64,000 bases of DNA from CAWGMT01 sp963823675 (GTDB lineage Bacteria; Planctomycetota; Planctomycetia; Isosphaerales; Isosphaeraceae), in NCBI GenBank assembly GCA_963823675.1, contig CAWGMT010000012.1, forward strand, positions 1,364,001-1,428,000. The letters run 5' to 3'. This document shows, piece by piece, positions 55,706 through 64,000 of the stretch. The position numbers were made by a program, and so were the translations under genes. Each line of letters starts with the position of its first letter. The first letter of the stretch is position 1. Below the pieces are notes generated by a model. The model searched no databases. It saw nothing but the letters and a program-made list of their open reading frames with translations, and was not told where the DNA came from.

Positions 55706-57472
55706 TCACGCCCCCGACTCCGTCTTGCTCACGCCAACGTAGTAAAGGTCTGTCGCTACCTCGAACTGGTCCTTCTTGAGCGCCGACTTCAAGTTTTGCC
55801 ACTCTGTCGTCGGTCGAATCACCTGCCAGTCGTCCTTGGATCCCACGCGCACCGGCATCGCGAACGCCTTTTCGTCGGCCTTCCAGCGATAGGAGACGAT
55901 CCCCTTGGTTTCGTCACACTTCAGCTCCAGAACCGGAATCGCACCATGGCGCAGGTACTGGTCGAAGACTGGCGTCAGGTTCTGGCCGGTCTCTCGGTTG
56001 AAGAACTCCACGACGTCCTCCGTCATGATGTTCTTGTGCTTGAAGTGCTGGTGCAAGCCCCTCAAGAGGGCCCACCAGCGCCTGTCGTCGTTGACCACGC
56101 TACGCAATGTGTTGAGGAACAGGGCACCCTTGAAGTACTGATCGGGCGGTGGGTAGACGTTTTCGCCGCGATGGCCGACTATGGGTCTGGTGTTCGCGAC
56201 CTTCGACTTGTAGCCGTTGACGTACTTGAGGGCGTCTTTGTGACCGTACATGTATTCCACGTAAAGGCACTCGAGATAGGTCGTCCAGCCCTCGTGGATC
56301 CACATGTCGGACCTATCCGCCGCGCTCACGCTGTTGCCAAACCACTCGTGACCGCTTTCGTGAATGATGATGAAGTCGAATCGCGGGCTAATCCCGACAC
56401 CCGTCCAGTCGCGCCCCAGGTAGCCGTTGGCAAACCGGTTCCCGTAGGTGACCGCGGTCTGATGCTCCATCCCGGAATACGGCACCTCGATCAGCTTGTA
56501 GCCGTCGTTCTTGAATGGGTACTCGCCGAAGTAGTGCTGAAAGGCTTCGAGCATCCCCTTGGCCTGGGCAAACTGCTTCCTGGCCCTCTCCAGGCTATCC
56601 GGCAGCGCATAGAAATCGAGCGTGAGGTCGCCTAGGTTGTCGTCGAAATGCGCATATTGGCCGATGTTGAGCGACACGCAGTAATTGTTGATCGGGTAGC
56701 TCACGTGCCAGTCCCAGCGCGTGCTGCCGTCGCCCTTGTCCTTCTTGCCGACGAGTCTCCCGTTGGAAACATCCACCAGCCCGCTGGGGATCGTGACGCT
56801 CAAGTCCATCGACTCGACTTCATCGCGCCACTGGTCCTTGTTGGGCCACCAGAAGCTGGCGCCCTGCATCTCGCAAGAGGTGTAGATCCAGGGCCGGCCT
56901 TTCGGGTCCTTCCGGAATGCCATGCCGCCGAACCTTCCCGTCGAGCCGGGCTTTCCCGAGTAGTAGAAGTCGATGGAAGAGACCTGACCCGCCTGGAGCA
57001 TCCTGGGAAAATTGACGAAGACGGCACTGAATTCCCTCTCGAACTTGAGCGGGACGTCGCCGAAGAGGATCTTGTCCACACCCAGTGCCGGCTGCAAGTC
57101 GAGCTGGATCCTGGCGTCGTCCTTGAGCATGCGGAAGCGAATCGTATTCTTGCCGCTGATCGTCTGTTTTTCGGGATCGACGCGCACGTCGAGGTGATAG
57201 TAGAGCAAGTCGTTGTTGGCCCGATACGGGCCGTACTCACCGCGCAGCAAGTTTGCCCGCGTCGGCCCGGTCAGGGGCGCTGCTTTGCTAGCCGCCGCCG
57301 GGGGCGTTGCTTTGCCAGCGGACGCCGGGGGCGCTGCTTTGCCAGCCGCCGCCGGGGGCGTTTGTGCCGAGGCCGGCACTCCCCTCGATACGGACCAGGC
57401 CACGAACACAGCAACAACGATCAGCCACCTGCGCGCGGCTGGCGCTGCGATTGGAAGCCTCCTGCCTGGCAT
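55706..57472 (-). CDS. Secreted M1 family aminopeptidase
   Basis: 588 residues from ATG 57472 (a start 27 bases earlier is possible). A signal peptide (PGRRLPIAAPAARRWLIVVA, cleavage near ASAQ) is followed by a low-complexity Pro/Ala/Lys segment with three 11-residue units (PPAAAGKAA type). The M1 core has an exopeptidase motif in the form GMEHQ and the zinc site HESGHEWFGN, with the third ligand Glu 18 residues on (WIHEGWTTYLE); these sit near 371-394 from this start. Length is shorter than PepN, similar to the bacterial leukotriene-hydrolase-like members. It trims peptides outside the cytoplasm. Confidence 0.92.
   Translation of the reverse strand: MPGRRLPIAAPAARRWLIVVAVFVAWSVSRGVPASAQTPPAAAGKAAPPASAGKATPPAAASKAAPLTGPTRANLLRGEYGPYRANNDLLYYHLDVRVDPEKQTISGKNTIRFRMLKDDARIQLDLQPALGVDKILFGDVPLKFEREFSAVFVNFPRMLQAGQVSSIDFYYSGKPGSTGRFGGMAFRKDPKGRPWIYTSCEMQGASFWWPNKDQWRDEVESMDLSVTIPSGLVDVSNGRLVGKKDKGDGSTRWDWHVSYPINNYCVSLNIGQYAHFDDNLGDLTLDFYALPDSLERARKQFAQAKGMLEAFQHYFGEYPFKNDGYKLIEVPYSGMEHQTAVTYGNRFANGYLGRDWTGVGISPRFDFIIIHESGHEWFGNSVSAADRSDMWIHEGWTTYLECLYVEYMYGHKDALKYVNGYKSKVANTRPIVGHRGENVYPPPDQYFKGALFLNTLRSVVNDDRRWWALLRGLHQHFKHKNIMTEDVVEFFNRETGQNLTPVFDQYLRHGAIPVLELKCDETKGIVSYRWKADEKAFAMPVRVGSKDDWQVIRPTTEWQNLKSALKKDQFEVATDLYYVGVSKTESGA
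57290..57375. repeat. 33-bp coding tandem repeat
   Basis: Three copies of a unit containing GCCGGGGGCG(C/T)TGCTTTGCCAG encode the Pro/Ala/Lys linker after the signal peptide of the M1 peptidase. Confidence 0.6.
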
Positions 57473-57476
57473 CTCG

Positions 57477-58164
57477 TTATTCCCCTTTCGCATTCTCAAC
57501 TAGAATACACATCATATGATGGTATATATTGGACAGTTGCGCGGCCTGCGGGTACCGGCCAGAGGCGTAACTTCGATCCTGGGCGACTCCCTCCCGCGGT
57601 CCCGGAATCGGCTCGGCGAGTTGAAGCTTTTCGGCAATCAAGCGCATCTGCTCGGTGAGAATGGAGATGTCCGCGTCAACCTGCCTCGACTCGTCCGGCG
57701 GCAGGGACATGGCGATGGAAAGACGCTTGACGAGAGCGGAGATCTCAGCAGCAACCTGCCTGGATTCGTTCGTTATCAGGGACATGTAGCTTCCCGCGAC
57801 CGCCGCATGATGGTCTGTGTACCCTCCCGGCGGGAGTATCGAGGCCACGGCGACGAGACCCCGGACCTGGTTCTTGATTGAATCGAATGTTAAGGCTGAG
57901 GTGACCGCTCATCCAGTAATCCCTCCCGATGGAGAGGTAATTGTCGTCCCAGACCCCGAAGAAGGTCCAGGGAACATCGTCGTTCCAGAGCCCCCGTGTG
58001 GAGATCGGACGAATCGCCGCGGCGAATTGTTGGCGATTCATCCGGATGTCGCCGATCCGGACGCGGGAGTAGCGTCGATTCTCCCGGCAGATGGCTTCCG
58101 CCCCGACCTGGGCCACCATCATCGGCCCGCGCTCGTCCGGGCAGTCGCCTTCCTCGATCGTCAT
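57477..58164 (-). CDS. Hypothetical protein, apparently frameshifted
   Basis: From ATG 58164 the product reads MTIEEGDCPDERGPMMVAQV, RVRIGDIRMNRQQFAAAIRP, PWTFFGVWDDNYLSIGRDYW, then NIRFNQ. Near 57895 sense shifts to another frame: FDSIKNQVRGLVAVASILPP, SYMSLITNESRQVAAEISAL, VKRLSIAMSLPPDESRQVDA, ending at 57477. The second part holds two related helical units around ESRQVxAxIS. Two separate genes cannot be excluded. No family recognised; it lies just upstream of the M1 peptidase in the same direction. Confidence 0.4.
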
Positions 58165-58389
58165 GGCAGTGTCGTTCACGGGTGTCTCCGCACGCGAAGC
58201 CCGGGCGAGCCGCCGGCCGACGACGGTCGGAACGCTGGATCGAGAATCGCTGCCGGCCCCTCCGCTTATTGGGGGCCGCCAGGCTGACCCGGTGACCGGC
58301 AGCGCGAGCTCGTGGAGATCATTCTCGTCTCCGCGCTTTTGATTGTCAAAGTCGCGTGGACCGAGCAACGCGGATCGAGGTGAGGGCAG

Positions 58390-58687
58390 ACCGATTGGGC
58401 CCGCGCACTGGCATTCCACCCAGGTGGCAAGCTCGCCGCCTCAGGGAGCAACGACCGGACCATTCGGGGCATCGAGGTCAAGACGGGGCGAGAAGCGTTT
58501 TCGCTGCCTCGCGGCGTGCGGCGACGCGAAGGTCCGTCTCGGGGATCCGCTCACGGGGCAAGTAATTCTCGTGCTAAACGGCCACTCCCAGCGCGTGAGC
58601 GCCGTGGCGTTCGCGCCCGACGGAAGCGCGCTGGCTTCCGCCAGCCTCGATGGGGCAGCGAGGCTCTGGTATGCAAAGTCCCGTTAA
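58390..58687 (+). pseudogene. WD40-repeat gene remnant
   Basis: In one frame the sequence reads AFHPGGKLAASGSNDRTIRG, and in the next GDAKVRLGDPLTGQVILVLN, GHSQRVSAVAFAPDGSALAS, then ARLW. These are the last two WD40 units of a larger protein, split by a frame change near 58500. Everything upstream of it is missing. The insertion element lies 200 bases downstream, so transposition may have removed the rest. Confidence 0.6.
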
Positions 58688-58879
58688 AAGCTAGAAAGGG
58701 GAAAGGCTGAAAAGCGGACGAGTCCCATTTTCGTTGAAGGTGGATAGCGCACTGTGCGGGATCGGGTGCGATCGCTCTGATGCCATTGATTACGCAACCT
58801 TTTTGACCTTTTTCGCCGCGGAACCTTCCTGAGTCGCCATTTCTGGAAGCATCTTCGCTTGCAAGTATGCTTGATAGAC

Positions 58880-60285
58880 CTAGGGCCAGAGGCCACTCAA
58901 CTGGATCACACGCAGGTCGACGATCCATTGACCTCCTTCCAGTTTCCAGGTCATCCCGGACTGTTTCAGCCGCTGAGTAAACACCGTCTTGCACGCCGCT
59001 TCAGTCACCCCGCTGCCAATCGGCAGGTGGTTGCGACGGTATTGGCAATAATCCAGAAAACGAATCCGCTTCCGCAAGTAGTTGTAGGCGTTGCGGTATT
59101 GCTTGCGCTTCGCACCCACCACGATGCGCATCCGCCGGATTGCCGCTGCCGAGTGCAGCACCCGGTAAATCCCCCTCGGTTTCGTTTTCAGCCAGCGGCA
59201 CATCTTCCGCGCCAGGCTTGGGCTCCCTTGGGTTCGGAGAACAACGACTCGGCTAGCTTGTAAATGTATTCGCACGCATGATAATAATCGATCACCCATT
59301 CCCACCGTAGTCGCTCGCCAGGATGACGAGGATTGCCCATCCGCCTGAGCACTTGGCGGTAATACCGGGTCTGTTGGTATCCCCCATCGGTGATGTAGGC
59401 CAACCGCGGCAACGGTCCCGTCCATTGCAGAAACACGTCCTTCAACAGCGCCGTCAATTGTTGCGACAACGTCTCTTGCCCCGGCTCGGGCATGCGGCCC
59501 AAGTATAGGGTCCCCAACCGCCGCTTCCGCCTGTCGTAGACTGAAACCGTCGCTGTCGCACCTTCCCGATAACACTCCTCGCCGCGGATCGGCAACATCA
59601 GCCCATCACGACCCACGGCCAGCACTGGCTTGCGGCCACCACGCGACTGGTATGCCTGTTGCAGCCACGCGAGGACTTGGGCAACCGCAGCGTCATGGCG
59701 GTGGGGTTCCATCCCCGCTGCTACCGAAGCGATGACTTTGCGCAAGGTCGAGACCGACCAACACACACCATGATCACGTTTCAGGGCGGCCAACACAGCG
59801 TGCTGGGTGGTCGCGGCGGCCGCCAGAGCCACGCGCTCGGTCAAGGCTGGCGTGCACAAACCGGCTTCGAGCCCCAAGTGCATCTCCAACGGAAAGATCG
59901 ATGGCTCGACGCCGTGCAGCGGCTGATACAACATGCGCCGCAGGGTAATCGTTCCAAACAGCGTGGCCACCGTGCGCTTGGGCGTCTTGGAGCGGCGGCG
60001 ATACCAAGTTCCCTGGAACCACATCTGCTTCGGCATGTCCCGCCGGTCGTGCGGCTCGATGTGATTGAAGGTCCACTCGACGATAATCCGGCCCAGTTCC
60101 CGAAGCCGATCGTGCAACTGGGTCTCGAACTGATGGCAGGTCTCGGGAGTCGGCTTAGACCTGCGGAATCGGACAACGAGCCGGCTGATCTCGGTGACCA
60201 CCGGAACCAAGCGAAAGGTCAGCGGGAGTAACGAGGTGGCAAAGTGCGTTGCCAAGAGAAGTGCCGCACACGTAGCATGATCCAT
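58880..60285 (-). CDS. ISKra4-like transposase, frameshifted
   Basis: The N-terminal part (365 residues from 60285) reads EWTFNHIEPHDRRDMPKQMW, GTITLRRMLYQPLHGVEPSI, FPLEMHLGLEAGLCTPALTE, then the catalytic-region pieces GRKPVLAVGRDGLMLPIRG and AYITDGGYQQTRYYRQVL with acidic residues. It ends in AWRGRCAAG at 59188. The real C-terminus (ARKMCRWLKTKPRGI, YCQYRRNHLPIGSGVTEAAC, RLKQSGMTWKLEGGQWIVDL) lies in the -1 frame to 58880. LPIGSGVxEAAC with a following Gln/Lys-rich stretch is typical of ISKra4-type DDE transposases. The break near 59212 lacks a classic slippery site, so the copy is probably inactive or mis-sequenced. Confidence 0.75.
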
Positions 60286-60287
60286 CA

Positions 60288-60353
60288 GGGGCGTCCTTTC
60301 CCGTTAAGGCACAGAGTCTTGCCAACCCTGTCACTTCACAGGAAGGGCGCCCC
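60288..60353. other. Hairpin beside transposase gene
   Basis: GGGGCGTCCTTTCC pairs with GGAAGGGCGCCCC (one mismatch, one bulge), followed on the plus strand by a T5 run. It would act as a terminator for plus-strand transcription, or protect the element from read-in. Confidence 0.45.
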
Positions 60354-60484
60354 CTTTTTCAATAGATTCAGAGCATCCGCCTGGCCAACTCAGTCCAGGT
60401 CAATGTTGAAAAACAGCGGAATTCGGCTGAAATCTGTGGCACTGGCGCGATCGCACCCGCGGGATCCAGGGGTGTTCAAAACAA

Positions 60485-61087
60485 TCAGTCCCGCTTCCGC
60501 CCCAGGAATGCGAGGAGCTCCAAGGGGGAAAGCCCATCGGTTCTGGATAAAACGAATGTACCGCGACGCGGATCAAGCTTGAGCTGGAGGTTGTTGTCGA
60601 TCAATGCCTGAAGGCCCAGCAAAGGAATGCGCGGCACATGCTTTTGCCCCTGCGGATGCATGACTCGGACGACACTGCTTTGTTCCAGATGCAAAGGTCG
60701 AGGTACTTGATCTCGCTCACCTCTTGGATTCTTGCACGGTGATCGATGGAGCCAGATATTCGCACCGCACTCGTCGAACGTGCCGCTGTCCGATTCTTGA
60801 TTTCTAGTGAGAATATTAAGATATGCCTTGCGAACGCCGGTCCATCTTTCAAGATGCCGTTCGTCGATTTCAAGGACTCGATTAAAACCAGTATCGAGCG
60901 CTGCGGGAAAGGTCCAAACCGACTCCGGGAACTTCCGCTCCGACTGAACCGTGACACTGAGTCCCACTATGATCTTCGGAGGCCTGACATCAAATCTTTC
61001 AAATACATCTTCATATAATGATATAACCTCAACCCATTTGCTCCCGCGATTGTCCCGGAAAAAGGACCCCTGTAGTATCTTTGGCAC
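60485..61087 (-). CDS. Retropepsin-like aspartic protease protein
   Basis: 200 residues. The motif FPAALDTGFNRVLEI (DTG at 65-67) is the active-site signature of pepsin/retropepsin-like aspartic proteases, and IPLLGLQALIDNNLQLKLDP near the C-terminus corresponds to the ILG-type flap-end motif of the fold. A single DTG per chain means a dimer would be needed for activity. It follows a small partner gene by 25 bases in the same direction. Homologous pairs exist in cyanobacteria and planctomycetes; their substrates are unknown. Confidence 0.65.
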   Translation of the reverse strand: MPKILQGSFFRDNRGSKWVEVISLYEDVFERFDVRPPKIIVGLSVTVQSERKFPESVWTFPAALDTGFNRVLEIDERHLERWTGVRKAYLNILTRNQESDSGTFDECGANIWLHRSPCKNPRGERDQVPRPLHLEQSSVVRVMHPQGQKHVPRIPLLGLQALIDNNLQLKLDPRRGTFVLSRTDGLSPLELLAFLGRKRD

Positions 61088-61112
61088 GATTCAAGAGAGA
61101 TGAGGCCCAGAC

Positions 61113-61424
61113 TCAACGTCCGCGGCCATCTCGCTCCACACCTTCTAGAGGAGAGATGCTTGTGATGAACAACTCGCATTCATCCGAATAGCCCTTCTTC
61201 TCGAGCTGACGCTGAAGCTGGCGATAAGTCGAGGCGATAGCAACTTGCACCGACCCTTGATACGCGACTTTTTGGTGTTGCTTTCCGGTTTCGAGAAGAA
61301 GTGGCAAGTCGCGTTTGTACGCCTCGATTCCACTCTCGATCAATGCGCGGTTTTCTCGCGAAGCTATGCCCGCGATGGCACGCTCGCGCGTGGCGCGTTC
61401 CTCTGATATAGTCGGCTGAGTCAT
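61113..61424 (-). CDS. Small partner of retropepsin-like protein
   Basis: 103 residues from ATG 61424: ERATRERAIAGIASRENRAL, IEAYKRDLPLLLETGKQHQK, VAYQGSVQVAIASTYRQLQR, QLEKKGYSDECELFITSISP. The pattern YKRDLPLLLE...VAYQG resembles DUF5678-like small domains found next to retropepsin-like genes. A longer start at 61520 would overlap no feature but has no ribosome site. Acting with the downstream protease gene as a pair is inferred from adjacency. Confidence 0.6.
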   Translation of the reverse strand: MTQPTISEERATRERAIAGIASRENRALIESGIEAYKRDLPLLLETGKQHQKVAYQGSVQVAIASTYRQLQRQLEKKGYSDECELFITSISPLEGVERDGRGR

Positions 61425-61769
61425 TTGATCACCCTTACACCCGAGGTCGGTGGGGTGCAACCGCGGATTCAAGCTCCGTGGGATACTGACGACTGCTCTC
61501 TTGGCAGTTCCGTTCACCACTCTCTCCTTATCGGTAGACTAGGTTTCCAGCACCAGTTTGTCAGCGGAGCAAAACAATCCTGCGTTCCCTGAAGGTTCAA
61601 GCAAACTTCACCGAAACTTCACGAATCGCGTCTTATCTCCAATTCAATACAAGTTCAGTCCCCGCCTATCAAGGGGCCGGTACTGCTAGTTGACCGGAAT
61701 TGGTCGATGTGATAATGAGCGTCGCATTATTCGCTTTATTTATAGTGTAACTGTCCCTGGTAAAGCTAT

Positions 61770-61812
61770 CCATCCCCCCCTTGAATGATGCCATAAGGCG
61801 AGGGGGGGATGG
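61770..61812. other. Perfect 12-bp hairpin, C7/G7
   Basis: CCATCCCCCCCT (61770-61781) pairs exactly with AGGGGGGGATGG (61801-61812) around a 19-base loop. No T run follows on either strand. It lies upstream of both flanking genes. Confidence 0.6.
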
Positions 61813-61935
61813 AAATATACGCCGGCCCGAGTGAGGGTAGGACGGATTGATTGATCCGTCCCACGGTGAAGTTGCATCTGCCGGTCGCGAAAAAGCGCAA
61901 GAACGTAAATCCCGCGGACATTCCGTCGGCCGACC

Positions 61936-62009
61936 GCATACTCGGCACATACTCGGCAGATTTTGGCACCCGCGAAAGCGTGCCCACTATGCCAAGTATG
62001 CCGAGTATG
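61936..62009. repeat. TACTCGGCA/TGCCGAGTA hairpin repeat
   Basis: Left arm GCATACTCGGCACATACTCG, right arm CCAAGTATGCCGAGTATG, separated by about 35 bases. Same family as 22673-22728, including the preceding ATTCCGTC...CCGCATACTC. Confidence 0.7.
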
Positions 62010-62761
62010 GGCGAGGAAACAGCGACGCTGGGAAGGCACGGGTGCATTTCGTTCCGACGGCAGTCGGAAACGAACGGTGGCTCCCTACCTGTCAGGACCT
62101 GCCATCAGGACGAGGGCGGGGGGCGTTGCACCGGAGGCTCTCTCATTCGTAAGATTTGCGCTAGTCGTGGTTTAGATGCAATCCTCACATACTTGCCCCT
62201 CGACGGCACACAGACCGGCTCCTTGGCCCGGGGCTCTTGACCGTGGGGGCCAAAACAAAAAAAAGCAGCGGATTCGTCCCACTGGCTCTCACCTGCTGCC
62301 ACGCCCGGAGAAGATCGCGAGAGTCAGCAAACCCGCGAGCCATTTCACCAAACCCTTGCCCGCGGCCGGTGTTGCGCCGCGATGGCTTCGCGCTGCCTGG
62401 GCCGCTTGGGCGACCCGCAGATCCAGATTCACCAGGACGGATTGCCGATCCGTACTGCAATCGCTCGACCCCGGGTATGTTTCCATCCGCCGATCGCGCA
62501 CAGACGACAGTCGGGGGCGGCTGTCCCACAAGAACTCCATGCATGACAGTGGCGCGGCATGGGGCGATTCAGACGATATTCTTTGCGACTCGTTGGAGAT
62601 CCTGTCCCGGCCAGCGTATGATATTGTTGCGATGCGGACGAGGGATGAGTCCGGTGTTGTGTTGATGCAGAGTTGGGCGGCCACCCCGTTCTTATCATTG
62701 GGATCACATGGTGTCGGCGGGGCTTGCGCTTGCCCCTGGGCGATTGCGCCAAGCCTCCGCC

Positions 62762-63919
62762 ATGGAACCCATGAGAAAACTAAAACCCGGGACCATCGTC
62801 GAAAGCCCCGCCACCGGGAGACGGTTCCTCGTCGCAAACCCGCTCGGCGAAGGCGGATACGGATGCACCTATCGAGTCCAGCGACTCGATTCGTGGAATC
62901 GGCGGATCCAGAATTATTGCCTCAAGACCACCACAGACCCCGAAAGCTGGCATCGCGAGGCTTATTTTGGCGAATTGCTCAATCGTTGCGAGCGTGCAAT
63001 TCGGATGTACGACTCCTTTCCGCTCTTTCCGCCGACCAGGCGGCACGGAGTGCTTTACTGTCTGGTGTTTGAGTATGCGGAGCATGGCACGATCCGGGAC
63101 CATCTGGCTTCGACCAAGCAAGGTTGGTCGCCAGACCGTGCCCGTCGGGAAATCGTCGCGCTCCTGAAGCTTCTCGACCAGCTCCACGGCGCCGGGGCGT
63201 TGCATCGCGATATCACGCCGATGAATGTCTTCGTGTGCAAGAACAAGAAGCTCAAGCTGGGCGACTTCGGCCTCGCCCGCCATGTGCTCGCGGGCAAGAT
63301 GGTGACGGCCACGGCGTTCACGCCCTTCTTTGTCTCGAAACGGATGGCCGAGGGAGAGAGGCGTTACTGGCTGCCCTCGGATGATGTCTTTCAGATGGGG
63401 CAGTTGCTCGCCATGCTGCTGCGTGGCGAGGCGGACAGCCTGATCAGTGTGAAAGAGGTCGCCAAGTTGCCCTGCCAGCATGACCTGCACGTGATCGTGG
63501 CCAAGGCAATCTGCGCCCGGCGAAAACGCTTCGCAACGGCGCTCGAGATGCTTCGCGCGTTGCAAGGGCATGACTATCCCGAGACTCAACCTCTCGACAG
63601 CCTGGAAGGAAAAACCGTCGTCTTCAGCGGTGCGCTCTCGATTCGACGATTTGATGCCGAGGTCCTGGTCCGGCAGGCAGGAGCGTCCATTTCCGATCAC
63701 GTGACGCGTCGAGTCAACGTCATCGTCCAGGGGCGACGCTCTCACGATTACGTCATGCGCCACAAGGGCTCGAAGCTTATCGCTGCGGAGAAACTGATCC
63801 GCCAGGGCGTGCCGATCTCCATCATCAGCGAGCCGGAGTTCTTCAACCTGGTCTGGCAAAACCGGCGCCTGACGCGATCGGACCGGCGCGTGCCACTGGC
63901 CGTGGTAAATCGAGCATAA
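62762..63919 (+). CDS. Protein kinase fused to a BRCT domain
   Basis: 385 residues from ATG 62762 (ATG 62771 is possible). The kinase domain has a glycine loop LGEGGYGCTYRV, Lys55 in NYCLKTTTD, HRD 148-150 with Asn155 in ALHRDITPMNVFV, and DFG 168-170 (LGDFGLAR): all key residues are present. The region 281-366 is a BRCT domain: LEGKTVVFSGALSIRRFDAE, VLVRQAGASISDHVTRRVNV, VQGRRSHDYVMRHKGSKLIA, ISIISEPEFFNLVW, the pattern seen in DNA ligase LigA BRCTs. BRCT domains bind DNA ends or phosphopeptides; a kinase coupled to one suggests a DNA-damage or phage-response sensor, which is inference. No neighbour in the window helps. Confidence 0.85.
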   Translation: MEPMRKLKPGTIVESPATGRRFLVANPLGEGGYGCTYRVQRLDSWNRRIQNYCLKTTTDPESWHREAYFGELLNRCERAIRMYDSFPLFPPTRRHGVLYCLVFEYAEHGTIRDHLASTKQGWSPDRARREIVALLKLLDQLHGAGALHRDITPMNVFVCKNKKLKLGDFGLARHVLAGKMVTATAFTPFFVSKRMAEGERRYWLPSDDVFQMGQLLAMLLRGEADSLISVKEVAKLPCQHDLHVIVAKAICARRKRFATALEMLRALQGHDYPETQPLDSLEGKTVVFSGALSIRRFDAEVLVRQAGASISDHVTRRVNVIVQGRRSHDYVMRHKGSKLIAAEKLIRQGVPISIISEPEFFNLVWQNRRLTRSDRRVPLAVVNRA

Positions 63920-64000
63920 TCAGTAAATCGCCCACGGCCGGAACCCCCGCCCTCTCCACCTCAATCGGCTTGCCGCTCCACCGCGCCAGGCCGTTATAAC

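Larger units (their letters stand above)
58880..60353 (-). mobile_element. ISKra4-like insertion sequence
   Basis: A single transposase gene fills the element. The outer ends could not be fixed: no clear terminal inverted repeats or target duplications were identified. A hairpin at 60288-60353 lies immediately outside the transposase start and may be part of the element's end. Neighbours are a WD40 remnant and a hypothetical pair. Confidence 0.7.
61521..62761. other. Gene-less intergenic region with hairpins
   Basis: No supported gene in about 1.2 kb. It holds a perfect 12-bp-stem hairpin (61770-61812) and a copy of the TACTCGGCA repeat (61936-62009). The remaining open frames have inconsistent composition. 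Confidence 0.55.

Noticed and set aside
63920..64000. Possible minus-strand gene end at the right edge (GLARWSGKPIEVERAGVPAV)
   Set aside because: Protein-like, but only about 25 codons are in the window and it runs on into the kinase gene; too little to annotate.

Overview
The window looks like a chromosomal segment of a GC-rich planctomycete, most likely of the Isosphaeraceae group. This is inferred from gene content: WD40 proteins with signal peptides, a Ser/Thr kinase with a WD40 tail, a CHAT protease with kinesin-light-chain TPRs, an M48/LemA pair, secreted low-complexity proteins, a TIR protein next to a kinase-like protein, and repeat-rich intergenic DNA. No rRNA, CRISPR array or replication origin was seen; one tRNA (Ala, GGC) is present.

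Layout. 0-4.4 kb: end of a kinase-like gene, a TIR-domain gene, small hypotheticals and a decayed S1/P1 nuclease. 4.7-6.7 kb: tRNA-Ala, then about 1.9 kb without genes, packed with dispersed and tandem repeats. 6.7-15.2 kb: a large WD40 protein facing a leftward operon of two membrane-linked GTPases flanking an amidase, then a secreted proline-rich protein. 15.6-22.1 kb: secreted protein, polysaccharide-export lipoprotein, membrane-anchored tyrosine phosphatase, a serine hydrolase fused to NamZ (frameshifted), and a secreted coiled-coil protein. 22.8-32.1 kb: M48 protease with LemA, kinase-WD40, and a leftward glycosyltransferase/methyltransferase cluster.

32.6-43.6 kb is the functional core: a rightward [NiFe]-hydrogenase locus of the group 1h (high-affinity, actinobacterial-type) kind. 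It holds hypC, hypD, hypE, small and large subunits, a NifU-like Fe-S protein, DUF5947, DUF6084, two further locus-specific proteins, the maturation endopeptidase, a small membrane protein, YceI, hypA and hypB. Stop/start overlaps and short gaps suggest one or two transcripts. The encoded system would oxidise H2 at low concentration, with Hyp proteins building the NiFe(CN)2CO centre and the endopeptidase trimming the large subunit. hypF is not in the window.

44.5-47.3 kb: an acyltransferase and a GntR(YtrA-like)-SPFH operon whose promoters carry the same TGTACTA operator, suggesting a self-regulated membrane-stress regulon. 47.4-55.5 kb: MFS fragment, membrane TPR protein, TPR-CHAT protease with an embedded PDZ domain, kinase remnant, MFS transporter and a three-gene hypothetical module. 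55.7-64 kb: M1 peptidase, hypothetical, WD40 remnant, an ISKra4-like transposase, a retropepsin-like gene pair, a repeat-bearing intergenic region, and a kinase-BRCT fusion.

At least a dozen genes are interrupted by apparent single-base indels while homology continues in another frame. Most look like clean one- or two-base changes in GC-rich runs, so assembly error is a serious alternative to true pseudogenes. Family names are from memory of conserved motifs; no search was run.
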